A stretch of 64,000 bases of DNA from Bacteroidia bacterium (lineage in GTDB: Bacteria; Bacteroidota; Bacteroidia; J057), in assembly GCA_041391665.1 (NCBI GenBank), contig JAWKNO010000003.1, positions 186,001 through 250,000 of the forward strand. Direction: 5' to 3'. Both the position numbers and the translations under genes were made by a program. Below the pieces are notes generated by a model. It saw nothing but the letters and a program-made list of their open reading frames with translations, had not been told where the DNA came from and searched no databases. How positions within the stretch are numbered: the stretch's first letter is position 1; each line of letters begins with the position of its first letter. Shown piece by piece: positions 25,041-33,915 of the stretch.

Positions 25041-26672
25041 ATGGACAGGAATAATGTTACGGCGGAAATGAATTCGCCTCATGACAAAGCAGCTACTCGA
25101 CCGCAAGCAGCAATATCAAAAACGATTTGGCTACATAACACGGATCTTGATGCTCCCTATATTGGCGGTAACTTTAATTTTTTATACAACAGCGGGAGCA
25201 ATGAAGCTATTATCACTTTAAACGCATTTTTAAAGTTTAGAGAAAACTTCAGCAGTGCAGAAAAAACCAATTTTATTAAGGTTCTTAAAGAAGCCGCCAG
25301 CTACTGGGATCGTGCTGCTAGAATTGAGATCATGGATGCTAATAAAAAATACACTAAAAGCATCACTTTACGATTTTTGGTGAAAATCGTATCTCAAAAA
25401 AAGAATGCTAATAAAGTTATTGATGTATTTCAAAAGGGAAAACGGGTACTTCCTTTTTTTCCTAAGAATACAGAAGTAGTAGCACGAGAGGTGAATGTTC
25501 ACATTGACATTAGTAAAAAAACCATGGCTCATGAACTAGGGCATGTTTGGGGTTATCCGGATGAATATGAACGGGGAGGAAAATTTATCGGACATGTGGG
25601 AAAGGGATCTCCTCTAATCAAGGATATTAAAGCTTTGATGAATCATGGAGATGAGTTTAGGGGACGTTATTTTACTCATATCGGAAGAGCCATTTTGGCA
25701 AAAGGTTTTTCCCATCTGGATGAATTTATGCAGCCGGTTGTGGTAAATGGAAAGGTTGCAGCAACTGCCACCATAGGACGAATTGTATTATTGAAAAAAA
25801 ATATTAGTGGAGAGGCTCCCTATCCTACTAATCAGGATTTTAATCCTAAATATACAATGTTTCAGGTAGCTCAACGTGGGGGCAGAAGGTCTAACCACGA
25901 GTTTGAAATCAATCAGGAAATTTTACCCCTACCGACTCAGCGGGAATATTTTGCCCCACAAGCAGACCCTATTCTTTTTTACGAACCCGTAAGAGTAGGT
26001 TATGGAGAAACGCTGATTGGATTAGCCGCAGAATACGGTTTTGATCCGGATGACTGGCGGGAAATATGGAATGATCCAAAGAATGCAAAACTGGTTGAGA
26101 AACGCAAGCTGTCAACTCAAATAAGACGTGGAGATATTATTCATATTCCGATAAAATGGCGTATCTCGAATAAAACCCTAATTTCATCCAACGGTTCATT
26201 CGTTCTAAGGGCAAAAAGAACAGGACGTGAAGGAAAAAGGCTAGACTGGGTACAAACCGTTTATGGCCATAATCAACCCCTTTTTCGAGATAGGTCATTC
26301 CCCGCATTTTCAGTAGATCTGCCTACAGAAGACGATAATCCTTTCTACTGGACTCAAAAAGAATACGACGAGGGAACTTTACGAACCGATATTTCTGATC
26401 GCCCTAATCGTCCAGCACCTACCCCCCAACAAGGAACAACCAAATGGCGGGCAGTAACCTCTCTCTGTATTGTAGTAGGTAAACGAGTCAGTATTTGGGA
26501 TACATTTGTTTGGGGAATTGATTTTGGCGTAAACGGAGTCAATACTCCTTACCCGATTCGACTTGCAACAAAAGAAGAGATTGCAGGACATTTAAATCTG
26601 CTACGAAAAAAATCAGGCAGATCAGGAAAATCCTTCACCTCGCTAGGATGGGTGTTTATTGATAAAAATTAA
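25041..26672 (+). CDS. Metzincin-like zinc protease with LysM-like domain
   Basis: 543 aa, no signal peptide. The zinc motif is H164-E-L-G-H168 followed by V-W-G-Y-P-D-E-Y, i.e. HExxHxxGxxDE, with Asp rather than His as the third ligand; L-M-N-H-G-D at 199-204 could be the Met-turn. Residues ~317-371 look like one LysM-type module (Y-G-E-T-L-I-G-L-A-A-E-Y-G then R-R-G-D-I-I-H-I-P), suggesting glycan or peptidoglycan binding. The C-terminal ~170 residues are unassigned. Base composition is visibly more A+T-rich than the three genes before it, so it may have joined the operon separately. The following V8-like protease gene starts 24 bp later. Confidence 0.78.
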   Translation: MDRNNVTAEMNSPHDKAATRPQAAISKTIWLHNTDLDAPYIGGNFNFLYNSGSNEAIITLNAFLKFRENFSSAEKTNFIKVLKEAASYWDRAARIEIMDANKKYTKSITLRFLVKIVSQKKNANKVIDVFQKGKRVLPFFPKNTEVVAREVNVHIDISKKTMAHELGHVWGYPDEYERGGKFIGHVGKGSPLIKDIKALMNHGDEFRGRYFTHIGRAILAKGFSHLDEFMQPVVVNGKVAATATIGRIVLLKKNISGEAPYPTNQDFNPKYTMFQVAQRGGRRSNHEFEINQEILPLPTQREYFAPQADPILFYEPVRVGYGETLIGLAAEYGFDPDDWREIWNDPKNAKLVEKRKLSTQIRRGDIIHIPIKWRISNKTLISSNGSFVLRAKRTGREGKRLDWVQTVYGHNQPLFRDRSFPAFSVDLPTEDDNPFYWTQKEYDEGTLRTDISDRPNRPAPTPQQGTTKWRAVTSLCIVVGKRVSIWDTFVWGIDFGVNGVNTPYPIRLATKEEIAGHLNLLRKKSGRSGKSFTSLGWVFIDKN

Positions 26673-26696
26673 CCTACCACGTAAAAAAATGCTGAC

Positions 26697-27533
26697 ATGG
26701 AAAGAAGTGGATTCACACGCGACCGAAATCTTTTAGCGATCGAACAAGAAATCCTCCCCCCCGACACTCGCGTTTCTATCACTCAAACTACTGCTGCGCC
26801 TTATCGCTGGATTTGTAAAGTTCGTGTGCGGTATGAAGATCCCAAAACCGGTGCGGGAGGGTGGTCTGAAGGATCAGGGATCTTGATCAGTCCCAATTTT
26901 GTACTTACTTGTGCACATGTATTAATGGGCTTGGGAAAGCCCGCAAATCAGATAAAATTTGTAAAAATTGAAGTAATACCTGGAGCGAATAATACTCAAA
27001 AAACTCCTTTTGGTCTCTATGAATCCGCTTCTTTTAAAGTGCATCCTAACTATGGAAAGGCCATTCCTCGAAATAATCTGGATAAAAATTTTGTCAATTT
27101 CCCCTGGGATTATGGAATCATCCGGTTAAAAACAGCCGTCAAGTTTGCTACGAAATATGACTATTGGGGTAAATACGCAAATGGCAGCCTGGTTCGTCTT
27201 GACGAAAAATGCATTCTTGGGCAAATAGCAAAAGTTGCCGGTTATCCCGCTCAAACAACGAATCTTCTTCAGGGAGAAGGACAATTGAAAAAAATCACGG
27301 CACCAAATGTGGATTCACAAATCTCCAGCCGTTTGTTTATTCATTTCGCTGATACAGAAGGGAGCCAGAGCGGTGCGCCGATATGGTTGTCCTCTAAAAT
27401 CGGTGAATGTGTAATTCCTCTATTAGTGGGAATACATGCTGGAGGAAACGCAACTATGCAAATGAATTTTGGTATTCGCATAACCGGAGAAATGCTCAGA
27501 AATATCTATGACTGGAAACGATTACTGAAATAA
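26697..27533 (+). CDS. V8-like (trypsin-fold) serine protease
   Basis: 278 aa. Catalytic triad visible: His74 in L-T-C-A-H-V-L, Asp138 in P-W-D-Y-G-I-I, Ser225 in E-G-S-Q-S-G-A-P-I-W. This is the glutamyl endopeptidase/V8-type chymotrypsin fold. No clear signal peptide, so export would need another route. Last gene of the five-gene run that also encodes two zinc-protease-like proteins. Like the LysM-protease gene before it, it is more A+T-rich than the start of the operon. The 241 bp that follow hold no gene. Confidence 0.88.
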   Translation: MERSGFTRDRNLLAIEQEILPPDTRVSITQTTAAPYRWICKVRVRYEDPKTGAGGWSEGSGILISPNFVLTCAHVLMGLGKPANQIKFVKIEVIPGANNTQKTPFGLYESASFKVHPNYGKAIPRNNLDKNFVNFPWDYGIIRLKTAVKFATKYDYWGKYANGSLVRLDEKCILGQIAKVAGYPAQTTNLLQGEGQLKKITAPNVDSQISSRLFIHFADTEGSQSGAPIWLSSKIGECVIPLLVGIHAGGNATMQMNFGIRITGEMLRNIYDWKRLLK

Positions 27534-27774
27534 TTTTTTAATTAAAATCACTCACCTTTAGCTTATATCTCAACATAAATTCACCTGTTTACTTTTTAAT
27601 CCCGACTTGCTGACCATTGAATTGAATCAATGTTGATTATTCTATCCCAACACCTAACGCACTTTTTAATGGCTGGCATGCTCATTTGGTATAGGGAATC
27701 ATTATTAGCCTTGAATTTAATTTCTGATCTAGTTGCCTAAAAATTAACATACCCTTTCAACAAATCCAATTAAC

Positions 27775-28911
27775 ATGAAAAACCTGCATCTGTATCTGGT
27801 GCGGCTGGGCATGATTTGCCTCATAGCTGCCCTCATCATTCTCCCCGGATGTGAAATGTTCCGGGAAACCATCAACGAAATTGAAGTCACCCGCGAAGAG
27901 ACCCTGGCAGAAATTGAACATGCGATATCAACCATCGAGAATAACTCTTCTGCCTGGCAGTCAACCCTCGAAAATCTGGAAAAGGAACTGACCAGCGACC
28001 TTCAGGAAACCGTAAAGTTTGAAGTTACGCAGTTAATCAATAGCTCCATTGGCGCCTTGTCCAGCAATGTGGTATGTATTATGGACGCAATCCCCACCCG
28101 TGCGATCCGGACACTGGAGGACATAAAAATCAGGTTTCTGGGGGGAGAAGCTTCCGTTGTCATTCCTACCCTTTGCCAGTCAAATATGAACTCCATTGAC
28201 CTGAATCAAAATCCCGTTACCAGGGCAGTTATCCAGTATAATGGCTATGATATGGATTCTCGCTATTGGGGACTTTATCAGGTATTCCTGATGAAGGGCA
28301 ATGATAGCCTCGACATTTCAGCCAAACAGAAGTTTCAGACCGAATATCAGTTTACTATTGATATCTCCAATATGGAGACAACTCTGGCCAGTTATGACTT
28401 TCTGCAAATCCGATTTAATGGTACTGTTCTGGGTGGATTGAGCATCATACAAAAACAAAATACCCCACCGGTAACCAGCACGATCACTGTTACACCTTCC
28501 CTCTTTGGCGGATTTATACCGCCCCATACCAACGGAGACAGGGAATATGCCGGGCACGGCCCCAAAACCAAAGTTTACGGTTATGTAGGACATAATGACC
28601 GCCAGGCCTGGGTGTATTTTTATATGCATGCACAGGAAACGAAATCAGACTGGACTACTGCATCCGGTTACAGTAGCCATCATGTCTTTTACACGGCACC
28701 TGTCGGGAAAAAAATATTAAATGTTTCCGGTGCCTCGACGGGAAAACTTTTTGAGTACACGGATTCCAACATTTTTGACGATGTTATCTCAAGCTCATGG
28801 GGAACTTTCACCATGGTTGGAGACTCTGAGGGAGACGACGCAGGGATCGATACCGGGATCAAAAAGGTTACTTTCACCCAAAAATTTGCCATCGATATTG
28901 TCAGTCAGTAA
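27775..28911 (+). CDS. Coiled-coil lipoprotein
   Basis: 378 aa. Signal peptide with lipobox L-P-G-C (Cys26), then an acidic coiled coil (~30-85) and a beta-rich C-terminal domain (~215-378) with many aromatic residues. No family recognised. It is followed after 25 bp by an outer-membrane-barrel-like gene, so the pair may form an envelope complex. The coiled coil could span the periplasm; this is inference. Confidence 0.75.
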   Translation: MKNLHLYLVRLGMICLIAALIILPGCEMFRETINEIEVTREETLAEIEHAISTIENNSSAWQSTLENLEKELTSDLQETVKFEVTQLINSSIGALSSNVVCIMDAIPTRAIRTLEDIKIRFLGGEASVVIPTLCQSNMNSIDLNQNPVTRAVIQYNGYDMDSRYWGLYQVFLMKGNDSLDISAKQKFQTEYQFTIDISNMETTLASYDFLQIRFNGTVLGGLSIIQKQNTPPVTSTITVTPSLFGGFIPPHTNGDREYAGHGPKTKVYGYVGHNDRQAWVYFYMHAQETKSDWTTASGYSSHHVFYTAPVGKKILNVSGASTGKLFEYTDSNIFDDVISSSWGTFTMVGDSEGDDAGIDTGIKKVTFTQKFAIDIVSQ

Positions 28912-28936
28912 CATCCACCATTTATCCCAAATAGAA

Positions 28937-29509
28937 ATGAAAAACCTGATAATTTCTCTGCTCGTAGGAATGTTTTTCCCCTGCATGCTTCATTCACAAT
29001 ACAACCGGATCAAAACAGATCCCATTGATTTTGCCCTGAGCACCGCAACGGTTCAATACGAACGTTTCCTCCCCAACCAATGGTCGCTTCAACTCGGGAT
29101 GAGCCTGACACAATTCCATACAGTCGTCTGGGATGAAGTCTCGGTATCAGTTACCGGTGTCGGTGTAACTCCGGAGGTGCGGTATTATTTCAGACCCTAT
29201 GCCTCCAGCGACGTTCCTAAAGGCTTTTTTGGTGGTGGCTGGGCTCGTTACAACACTGGGAAGGGAACCTTCGACCTGGAAAGTGAGGGTATTCATACAG
29301 ATATGATGGATGTTACGGCCTACAGTGGCGGAGTATTGGTTGGATACCAACATATCATCTGGAACCGATTGTGTCTGGAAGCACTGGCAGGTGGGGGATA
29401 CAGATCCAGTAAAATCGAAGGAAGAATGGCCGAAGCTGGTGAAAAAATTTTCTTCACACGCTCAGGCTTTATTCCCAAAGCAGGAATAAATGTTGGAATT
29501 GCCTTTTGA
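28937..29509 (+). CDS. Small outer-membrane beta-barrel-like protein
   Basis: 190 aa from the ATG at 28937, chosen because it begins a standard signal peptide (M-K-N-L-I-I-S-L-L, cut after L-H-S-Q); an in-frame extension would overlap the previous gene. The mature part alternates hydrophobic and polar residues with Gly and aromatic belts (V-Q-Y-E-R-F, V-R-Y-Y-F-R-P, G-Y-Q-H-I) and ends in I-N-V-G-I-A-F, a C-terminal Phe typical of barrels inserted by BamA. Probably an eight-stranded barrel of the DUF3575 or OmpW type; exact family uncertain. Confidence 0.78.
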   Translation: MKNLIISLLVGMFFPCMLHSQYNRIKTDPIDFALSTATVQYERFLPNQWSLQLGMSLTQFHTVVWDEVSVSVTGVGVTPEVRYYFRPYASSDVPKGFFGGGWARYNTGKGTFDLESEGIHTDMMDVTAYSGGVLVGYQHIIWNRLCLEALAGGGYRSSKIEGRMAEAGEKIFFTRSGFIPKAGINVGIAF

Positions 29510-29549
29510 CTACCTACATGAATCTACTTGAGTTTAACTGGTACAAGGA

Positions 29550-29678
29550 GGTCAGGCTAAACCAGCTTCTACGTCACATTAGGCTACAATTATCTCATCG
29601 TTCTTTTATCCAAACAACCTGTTTTAACCTACCCATCTCCAATCGTCAAGGCGAATACAGGAAGGGTTTCACTGTCAA
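29550..29678 (+). pseudogene. Decayed duplicate of the 5' end of the serine-protease gene at 31520
   Basis: This segment matches 31464-31605 base for base over most of its length (shared GTACGTCACAT-type leader, CCAAACAACCTGTTTTAAC and the end CACTGTCAA). The protease start codon ATG is changed here to TTA and about 13 bp are missing, so it encodes nothing. It lies just upstream of the small membrane protein gene at 29693. Best read as the remnant of a second copy of the protease gene or its leader. Confidence 0.82.
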
Positions 29679-29692
29679 AAAAAACAAAGCAA

Positions 29693-30211
29693 ATGGCACA
29701 TCAAGAACAAGAAAAAGAAAAAGAACACCTACTCTACCAATCCATCCGGCAGTATCAACTCCAAAACTGGGTAAAACCCATCCCCGGTGGTTTCTGTATC
29801 GTGCGCCTGTTTTCTGAGTGGAAAATAGCATTGTCTTTGATTACTTTAGTGGCGGCACTGATCAAGATATGCCATTTTTACAGCCAGGTAGAATCAGGGG
29901 ATTCGGGTTGGCTCACGGTGTTTTTCCTGTTGTTGCTGGCTTTTGCAGCATTCGGATTTATCTTCCTCTTGGACCGTAAGGTTGTTTTTGATTTAGAAAA
30001 CGAAGAAATTCACGTTACGCTGCTGGGAAGACCAGTTTTCAGCCAGCAGTTACAAGATTTTACTGCTTTATCCTACCTTCATGGGAGTACCCTGTACATC
30101 GAGTTTAGCGACGAAAATAGAATTCGGATCGCAAGTTTAGGCCAGAGTGAGGAAGAGAAAAAGGAATTAGAAAACCTGCAAAGGTTTATTCTGGAAGCTT
30201 TGGAAAGGTAA
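29693..30211 (+). CDS. Small two-helix membrane protein, PH-like C-terminus
   Basis: 172 aa. Polar N-terminus with an E-K-E-K-E run, two membrane helices (~48-68 and ~78-97), then a ~75-residue beta-rich cytoplasmic domain ending in an amphipathic helix (L-E-N-L-Q-R-F-I-L-E-A-L), the layout of bacterial PH-like domains. Function unknown. A similar layout (two helices then beta domain) is seen in the gene at 30711, so the two may be related. Confidence 0.65.
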   Translation: MAHQEQEKEKEHLLYQSIRQYQLQNWVKPIPGGFCIVRLFSEWKIALSLITLVAALIKICHFYSQVESGDSGWLTVFFLLLLAFAAFGFIFLLDRKVVFDLENEEIHVTLLGRPVFSQQLQDFTALSYLHGSTLYIEFSDENRIRIASLGQSEEEKKELENLQRFILEALER

Positions 30212-30348
30212 AGCAGCGTTTGGAGTTGCAAACCCTCACCTCAGGCCCGGCCTTCTAAGAATAGCCTGTCCTCCCCAAAAAACGTTCTGTTTTCCAATGA
30301 AAATTGATTGTTATAAAATCCCATTCACTCCCTTACCCACATTGAATC

Positions 30349-30600
30349 ATGGAATTCTACCAAACTAAAATCAGACCCTGGATAGGGATTATTGCCCTGC
30401 TGATTATCGGCATCGTCATGATCAGTCAACCCGAAATGTCTGAGGGGGCAGACGCCTCCGGGCGAAATTCATTGCTGAAGTCAGCCCTTATCGCAATATG
30501 GGGCATCCCTGCCGGAATCGGTTGCGTGCTGGCTGCCTTAGGACTGGGCTACATGCGCATGAAAGGAGGCGATGAGGAAGAGAAGAAGAATCCGGAATAA
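30349..30600 (+). CDS. Small membrane protein
   Basis: 83 aa with two predicted membrane helices (~11-27 and ~46-68) separated by a short polar loop and followed by a charged tail (D-E-E-E-K-K). Family not recognised. The ATG at 30349 follows a typical A+T-rich leader. Short but with normal codon use and hydrophobic pattern, so probably real. Confidence 0.6.
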   Translation: MEFYQTKIRPWIGIIALLIIGIVMISQPEMSEGADASGRNSLLKSALIAIWGIPAGIGCVLAALGLGYMRMKGGDEEEKKNPE

Positions 30601-30710
30601 CAGCTCCGGGCCGTTTTGGGTGTTGCGGGTCAGGTATTCCATGAGTTAATTTCATGGGATTTATCCACTTATCTATCTTTAAAAGTCTCACGCTATAACA
30701 TACTTTTCTT

Positions 30711-31451
30711 ATGCATGACACAGTCCAGGTATCTGACATTCAGTCCAGAATGGGGGTTGCCCTTATCGTGGTGACCTCTATTTTCGCGCTGATCTTCGCT
30801 GGGATGGTCTGGCTCATCTTCAGTCAGCGGAATGACCTGATCTCCTACTGGCATTTGATCACAATCGGTCTGGCCGCACCCGTGCTTGCGCTTCTTGGCC
30901 TGTGGAAAGATGATTACAGCATCCACATCCAGCGAGGCCGGGTACAGTTGAAAGGGCTTTTTGGTCAAAAGGAATTTATGTTTGAACAGATCAGCGGCTT
31001 CGCTTTCACCTATGTAAGCATGCCTCAAGGTGGAAAAATGGAAACGATGTATGTCGGGTTGAAAGATGGTCGATTTTTTCGCCTAAATCCCCTAAACTTT
31101 CGCAATTACCCCGACCTCCGCGACGCTTTCAAGGTGGGAATTTTGCCCGACCCGGTCCTGGCAGCCAAGGCTATCAAAGACCTCCGATGGCAGCAATTTC
31201 TGACAATAAGCGGGATCTTCGTGTTGACGCTGCTCTTTTTAGCCCCTACTCTTACTTTTCAGCTAAGTGCCCCTGAAATATCCGGGCTTCTGCCAGCCGA
31301 GGCTGATACTGTCGAATCGCTGTCAGCCGGGTACGAGGCAGCTCAGAACAGGAATCGTTTGTATTCCCTGGGTAGCGTATTTTTGATTGTCATCTGGGCA
31401 TATTGGCGCTACGCCAGGCTTACCGGTCAACCTGTCCGGCCACCAGCCTAA
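30711..31451 (+). CDS. Membrane protein with PH-like cytoplasmic domain
   Basis: 246 aa. Membrane helices at ~17-38 and ~45-64, a beta-rich segment (~68-130) with the alternating pattern of a PH-like domain, then two further helices (~162-182 and ~220-236). Function unknown. It ends 68 bp before the serine-protease gene at 31520 and precedes its duplicated leader. Confidence 0.65.
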   Translation: MHDTVQVSDIQSRMGVALIVVTSIFALIFAGMVWLIFSQRNDLISYWHLITIGLAAPVLALLGLWKDDYSIHIQRGRVQLKGLFGQKEFMFEQISGFAFTYVSMPQGGKMETMYVGLKDGRFFRLNPLNFRNYPDLRDAFKVGILPDPVLAAKAIKDLRWQQFLTISGIFVLTLLFLAPTLTFQLSAPEISGLLPAEADTVESLSAGYEAAQNRNRLYSLGSVFLIVIWAYWRYARLTGQPVRPPA

Positions 31452-31519
31452 AAAATCCATCCCGGTCAGGTTAAATCGGCTTGTACGTCACATAAGGTTA
31501 CAATTATCACATCGTTCTT

Positions 31520-32950
31520 ATGCCCAAACAACCTGTTTTAACTTACTCGCTTTCCGGGCGTATCTCCAACCGGCAGGGCGAATCTATGAAAGGTCTCACT
31601 GTCAAGGCTTTTGACAAAGACCTCCTGACTCCCGATGACCCGTTGGGTCAATCCACAACCGACAATGACGGACACTACACAATCTCCTTTCAAAAGGCTG
31701 ATTTTTCAAGACAATTGCCCGAACTCCTGGGGCCCGACCTTTATGTTTGTGTATTTCAGGAAGACCAACTGGTAGGCGAAAGCCGTATTATCTGGAATGC
31801 CGGTGCAGAAACCATTATCGACCTGGTAGTGAACCTCACCCTTTCCGATGCGCCCAAACCTGCCTCACTTCTCAACTTTGACCAGCTATTCAAATCGCGG
31901 GCTGCACAGGCAGACAACCGGGGAGATATCAGCCAAAGTTTTTTTATCAGCAGTGATGAAATTCCCGAAGCAGAATTCTCTGTTATCCCTGTCGAAAACA
32001 ACCACGGGAATCAAAAAGAAACCCGCTACGAAATTCGCCTCAATCTGAAAAAAGTAAAACTGGGCGTAAGAGCCACTCCCCCACCTCTGCAGGGCAGACT
32101 GCTGGAAGAAAGGTATTCTGCTCAGGAGATTCTGGAGTACGACAAACGGTTTACCGCATTTATCCCCGACCACCTTTCATTTGATCCACATCCGCAACAA
32201 CTGGCAAAAGCCATCAACCGGATTCCATCCAAAATGCTGAAAGACCTTCGCTATAATACCACGATTTTTAACCCCGATCAGCGGCAGGTATTTCAGGATA
32301 CTTCCTATCCCTGGAGTGCTTTTGGTCGGTGTGAAACAAATTTTGGTCCATTTAGCGGAGTGATGATCGGCCCACGCCATCTGCTTACCTGCAATCACGG
32401 CATTGACTGGACGCCCCCGCCCGGCTATGCTGCCGACTGGCTTACCTTCACGCCCGCCTATTTTGACGGCAATGCGCCTTTTGGCTCTACTTATGCCACG
32501 CATATCTACTGGGTGAAAAAGGACAACAATGACGGTTTCAGCAACGGAGATGAAGGGCAGTATGATTACGTTGTGCTGGTACTGAATGACCGGATCGGCG
32601 ATCGCACCGGCTGGCTGGGAACGAGACGTTATACCGACGCATGGGATCCATTGGCTGCCTGGTGGCATATTGGTTATCCGTCTGACCTTACCAGCATGCA
32701 AAGACCCATATATCAGAGCTGGTTTACGATGAATGGCCACGACGACCAGGACGATGCCCATCAGATATTTTTCCATCAGGCAGATGTATTTCCTGGCCAG
32801 TCAGGGGGGCCTATGTTTGGCTTTTGGGAAGGAGAAGTAGGGCCACGAGCGGTAGCTGTACAGTCATGGCAAAATTCAACCACAAATGGAGCCAGTGGCG
32901 GCGGTGATCTGGTTGATCTGGCGATCAGAGCCAGAAATGAACATCCGTAA
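31520..32950 (+). CDS. Transthyretin-like domain + trypsin-fold serine protease
   Basis: 476 aa. Residues ~5-108 form a carboxypeptidase-regulatory/transthyretin-like beta domain (S-G-R-I-S-N-R-Q-G near the start, T-T-D-N-D-G-H-Y-T-I). A linker follows, then a chymotrypsin-fold protease with His293 (L-L-T-C-N-H-G), Asp349 (Q-Y-D-Y-V-V-L) and Ser428 (F-P-G-Q-S-G-G-P). No signal peptide, as in the V8-like protease at 26697. Its leader and first codons occur as a decayed duplicate at 29550-29678. A terminator follows at 32991. Confidence 0.88.
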   Translation: MPKQPVLTYSLSGRISNRQGESMKGLTVKAFDKDLLTPDDPLGQSTTDNDGHYTISFQKADFSRQLPELLGPDLYVCVFQEDQLVGESRIIWNAGAETIIDLVVNLTLSDAPKPASLLNFDQLFKSRAAQADNRGDISQSFFISSDEIPEAEFSVIPVENNHGNQKETRYEIRLNLKKVKLGVRATPPPLQGRLLEERYSAQEILEYDKRFTAFIPDHLSFDPHPQQLAKAINRIPSKMLKDLRYNTTIFNPDQRQVFQDTSYPWSAFGRCETNFGPFSGVMIGPRHLLTCNHGIDWTPPPGYAADWLTFTPAYFDGNAPFGSTYATHIYWVKKDNNDGFSNGDEGQYDYVVLVLNDRIGDRTGWLGTRRYTDAWDPLAAWWHIGYPSDLTSMQRPIYQSWFTMNGHDDQDDAHQIFFHQADVFPGQSGGPMFGFWEGEVGPRAVAVQSWQNSTTNGASGGGDLVDLAIRARNEHP

Positions 32951-32990
32951 GGTATTATCCCCTCGTTTGTAATAGTAGTAGTTATTCTCG

Positions 32991-33028
32991 ACCTCCCCGT
33001 CGCAATATCCGATGCGGGAGGTTTTTTA
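32991..33028 (+). terminator. Intrinsic terminator
   Basis: ACCTCCC-type stem (32991-33004) pairing with TGCGGGAGGT (33013-33022), followed by a T-run (33021-33028). It ends the serine-protease transcript; the genes beyond are on the minus strand. Confidence 0.8.
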
Positions 33029-33051
33029 TTTAAATCCGTAATAACGGCAAT

Positions 33052-33393
33052 CTACTCTACGGCGTAATCCTCCATCATTGGGCGGACATGAGGAGCACGA
33101 AAGCCCAGTACAATTTCAGATTTTGGAATTCCTTTCTGAGCAAGTTGCTCTGCAATAATGATATCCGTACCATCATGCTGAATCCAAACCTTTCCGTCAG
33201 ACTTTACATCAATGTGTAAAAAAGGTAAATAGGTTCTTTTTTTCTTATTCCAACCAATATCTATAAGAACATAATGCCCACGCTCGTCATCCAGAATAGA
33301 CTGGGTTTCCGAAAATTCGTCTGAAGGTGTCATCGCTGCCACTGAAAGCACTACTTCTTTAACAAACGATTTATAAATATTTACCTGATCCAT
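33052..33393 (-). CDS. xisI: XisI-family protein
   Basis: 113 aa, the standard length. XisI features: E-V-V-L near residue 14, V-L-I-D-I-G-W (~42-48), H-I-D-V-K-S-D-G-K-V-W-I-Q-H-D-G-T (~59-75), and a C-terminal G-I-P-K-S-E-I-V-L-G-F. In Anabaena, XisI and XisH are needed for fdxN-element excision along with the recombinase XisF. No recombinase is seen here, so this pair must do something else, perhaps an accessory or defence-like function. The start overlaps the end of xisH by 13 bp. Confidence 0.92.
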   Translation of the reverse strand: MDQVNIYKSFVKEVVLSVAAMTPSDEFSETQSILDDERGHYVLIDIGWNKKKRTYLPFLHIDVKSDGKVWIQHDGTDIIIAEQLAQKGIPKSEIVLGFRAPHVRPMMEDYAVE

Positions 33394-33791
33394 TTGACAA
33401 TTGTTTTTTGTTGTTCATCATAGACAATCATGCGTAAATGATAAAGTTCGGCAACTTCTCCAAAGAAAGGATCGTCGAAAAAACTCTCATAAAAAAACTC
33501 TGGTACGGCTAAAAAAAGTACTCTTTCTGGTTCTCTTTTCTGTAAAGCAGGCAAATACAATAAAAACTGCCCCAAAGCATCTTCAAATTGATAAAGATCG
33601 GACGATCCTAAAAAACTTTTGATTTCGACTGCTATTTTTATAGACCCCTTGTCTGCCGCAATTATCTCAGCACCAAGATCAATATACCCTTTCCGGAAAC
33701 CTACCGAAATTTTGTATGGATCGTGTGTTATAACCCATCCGTCTTTTTCTAATGCTTCCCGAACATGTTGGTGATATTTATCTCTTGCCAT
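33381..33791 (-). CDS. xisH: XisH-family protein, restriction-endonuclease-like
   Basis: 136 aa from the ATG at 33791 (M-A-R-D-K-Y-H), the conserved family start. It shows the nuclease-like core: G-Y-I-D-L-G-A-E-I then K-I-A-V-E-I-K-S-F, i.e. D...ExK, the PD-(D/E)xK pattern. XisH may therefore cut DNA, but this has not been shown. It overlaps xisI and has its own upstream promoter on the minus strand. Confidence 0.92.
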   Translation of the reverse strand: MARDKYHQHVREALEKDGWVITHDPYKISVGFRKGYIDLGAEIIAADKGSIKIAVEIKSFLGSSDLYQFEDALGQFLLYLPALQKREPERVLFLAVPEFFYESFFDDPFFGEVAELYHLRMIVYDEQQKTIVKWIR

Positions 33792-33818
33792 TTTACTAAT
33801 ATACTCAGATAACACCCA

Positions 33819-33849
33819 TAAAGATACGTTTTTAGCCGGATATGTTCAA
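33819..33849 (-). promoter_or_regulatory. Bacteroidota-type promoter for xisH-xisI
   Basis: Read on the minus strand: TTG (33849-33847), 20-bp spacer, TATCTTTA (33826-33819), matching TAnnTTTG at 7 of 8 positions. The ATG is 27 bp downstream. Confidence 0.55.
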
Positions 33850-33915
33850 ATCGGGTGCAATTCAGGAAATGAATATCATGCGGAGCGGTCTGTCTGCGGT
33901 TAAAGGATAAAATTT

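Noticed and set aside
28721..28936. Extended N-terminus of the outer-membrane-barrel-like protein
   Set aside because: It overlaps the preceding lipoprotein gene in another frame and hides a clean signal peptide starting at 28937.
29506..29817. 103-residue open frame overlapping the small membrane protein gene
   Set aside because: It runs through the decayed protease relic and its residues are low-complexity and basic; the frame at 29693 has clear membrane helices.
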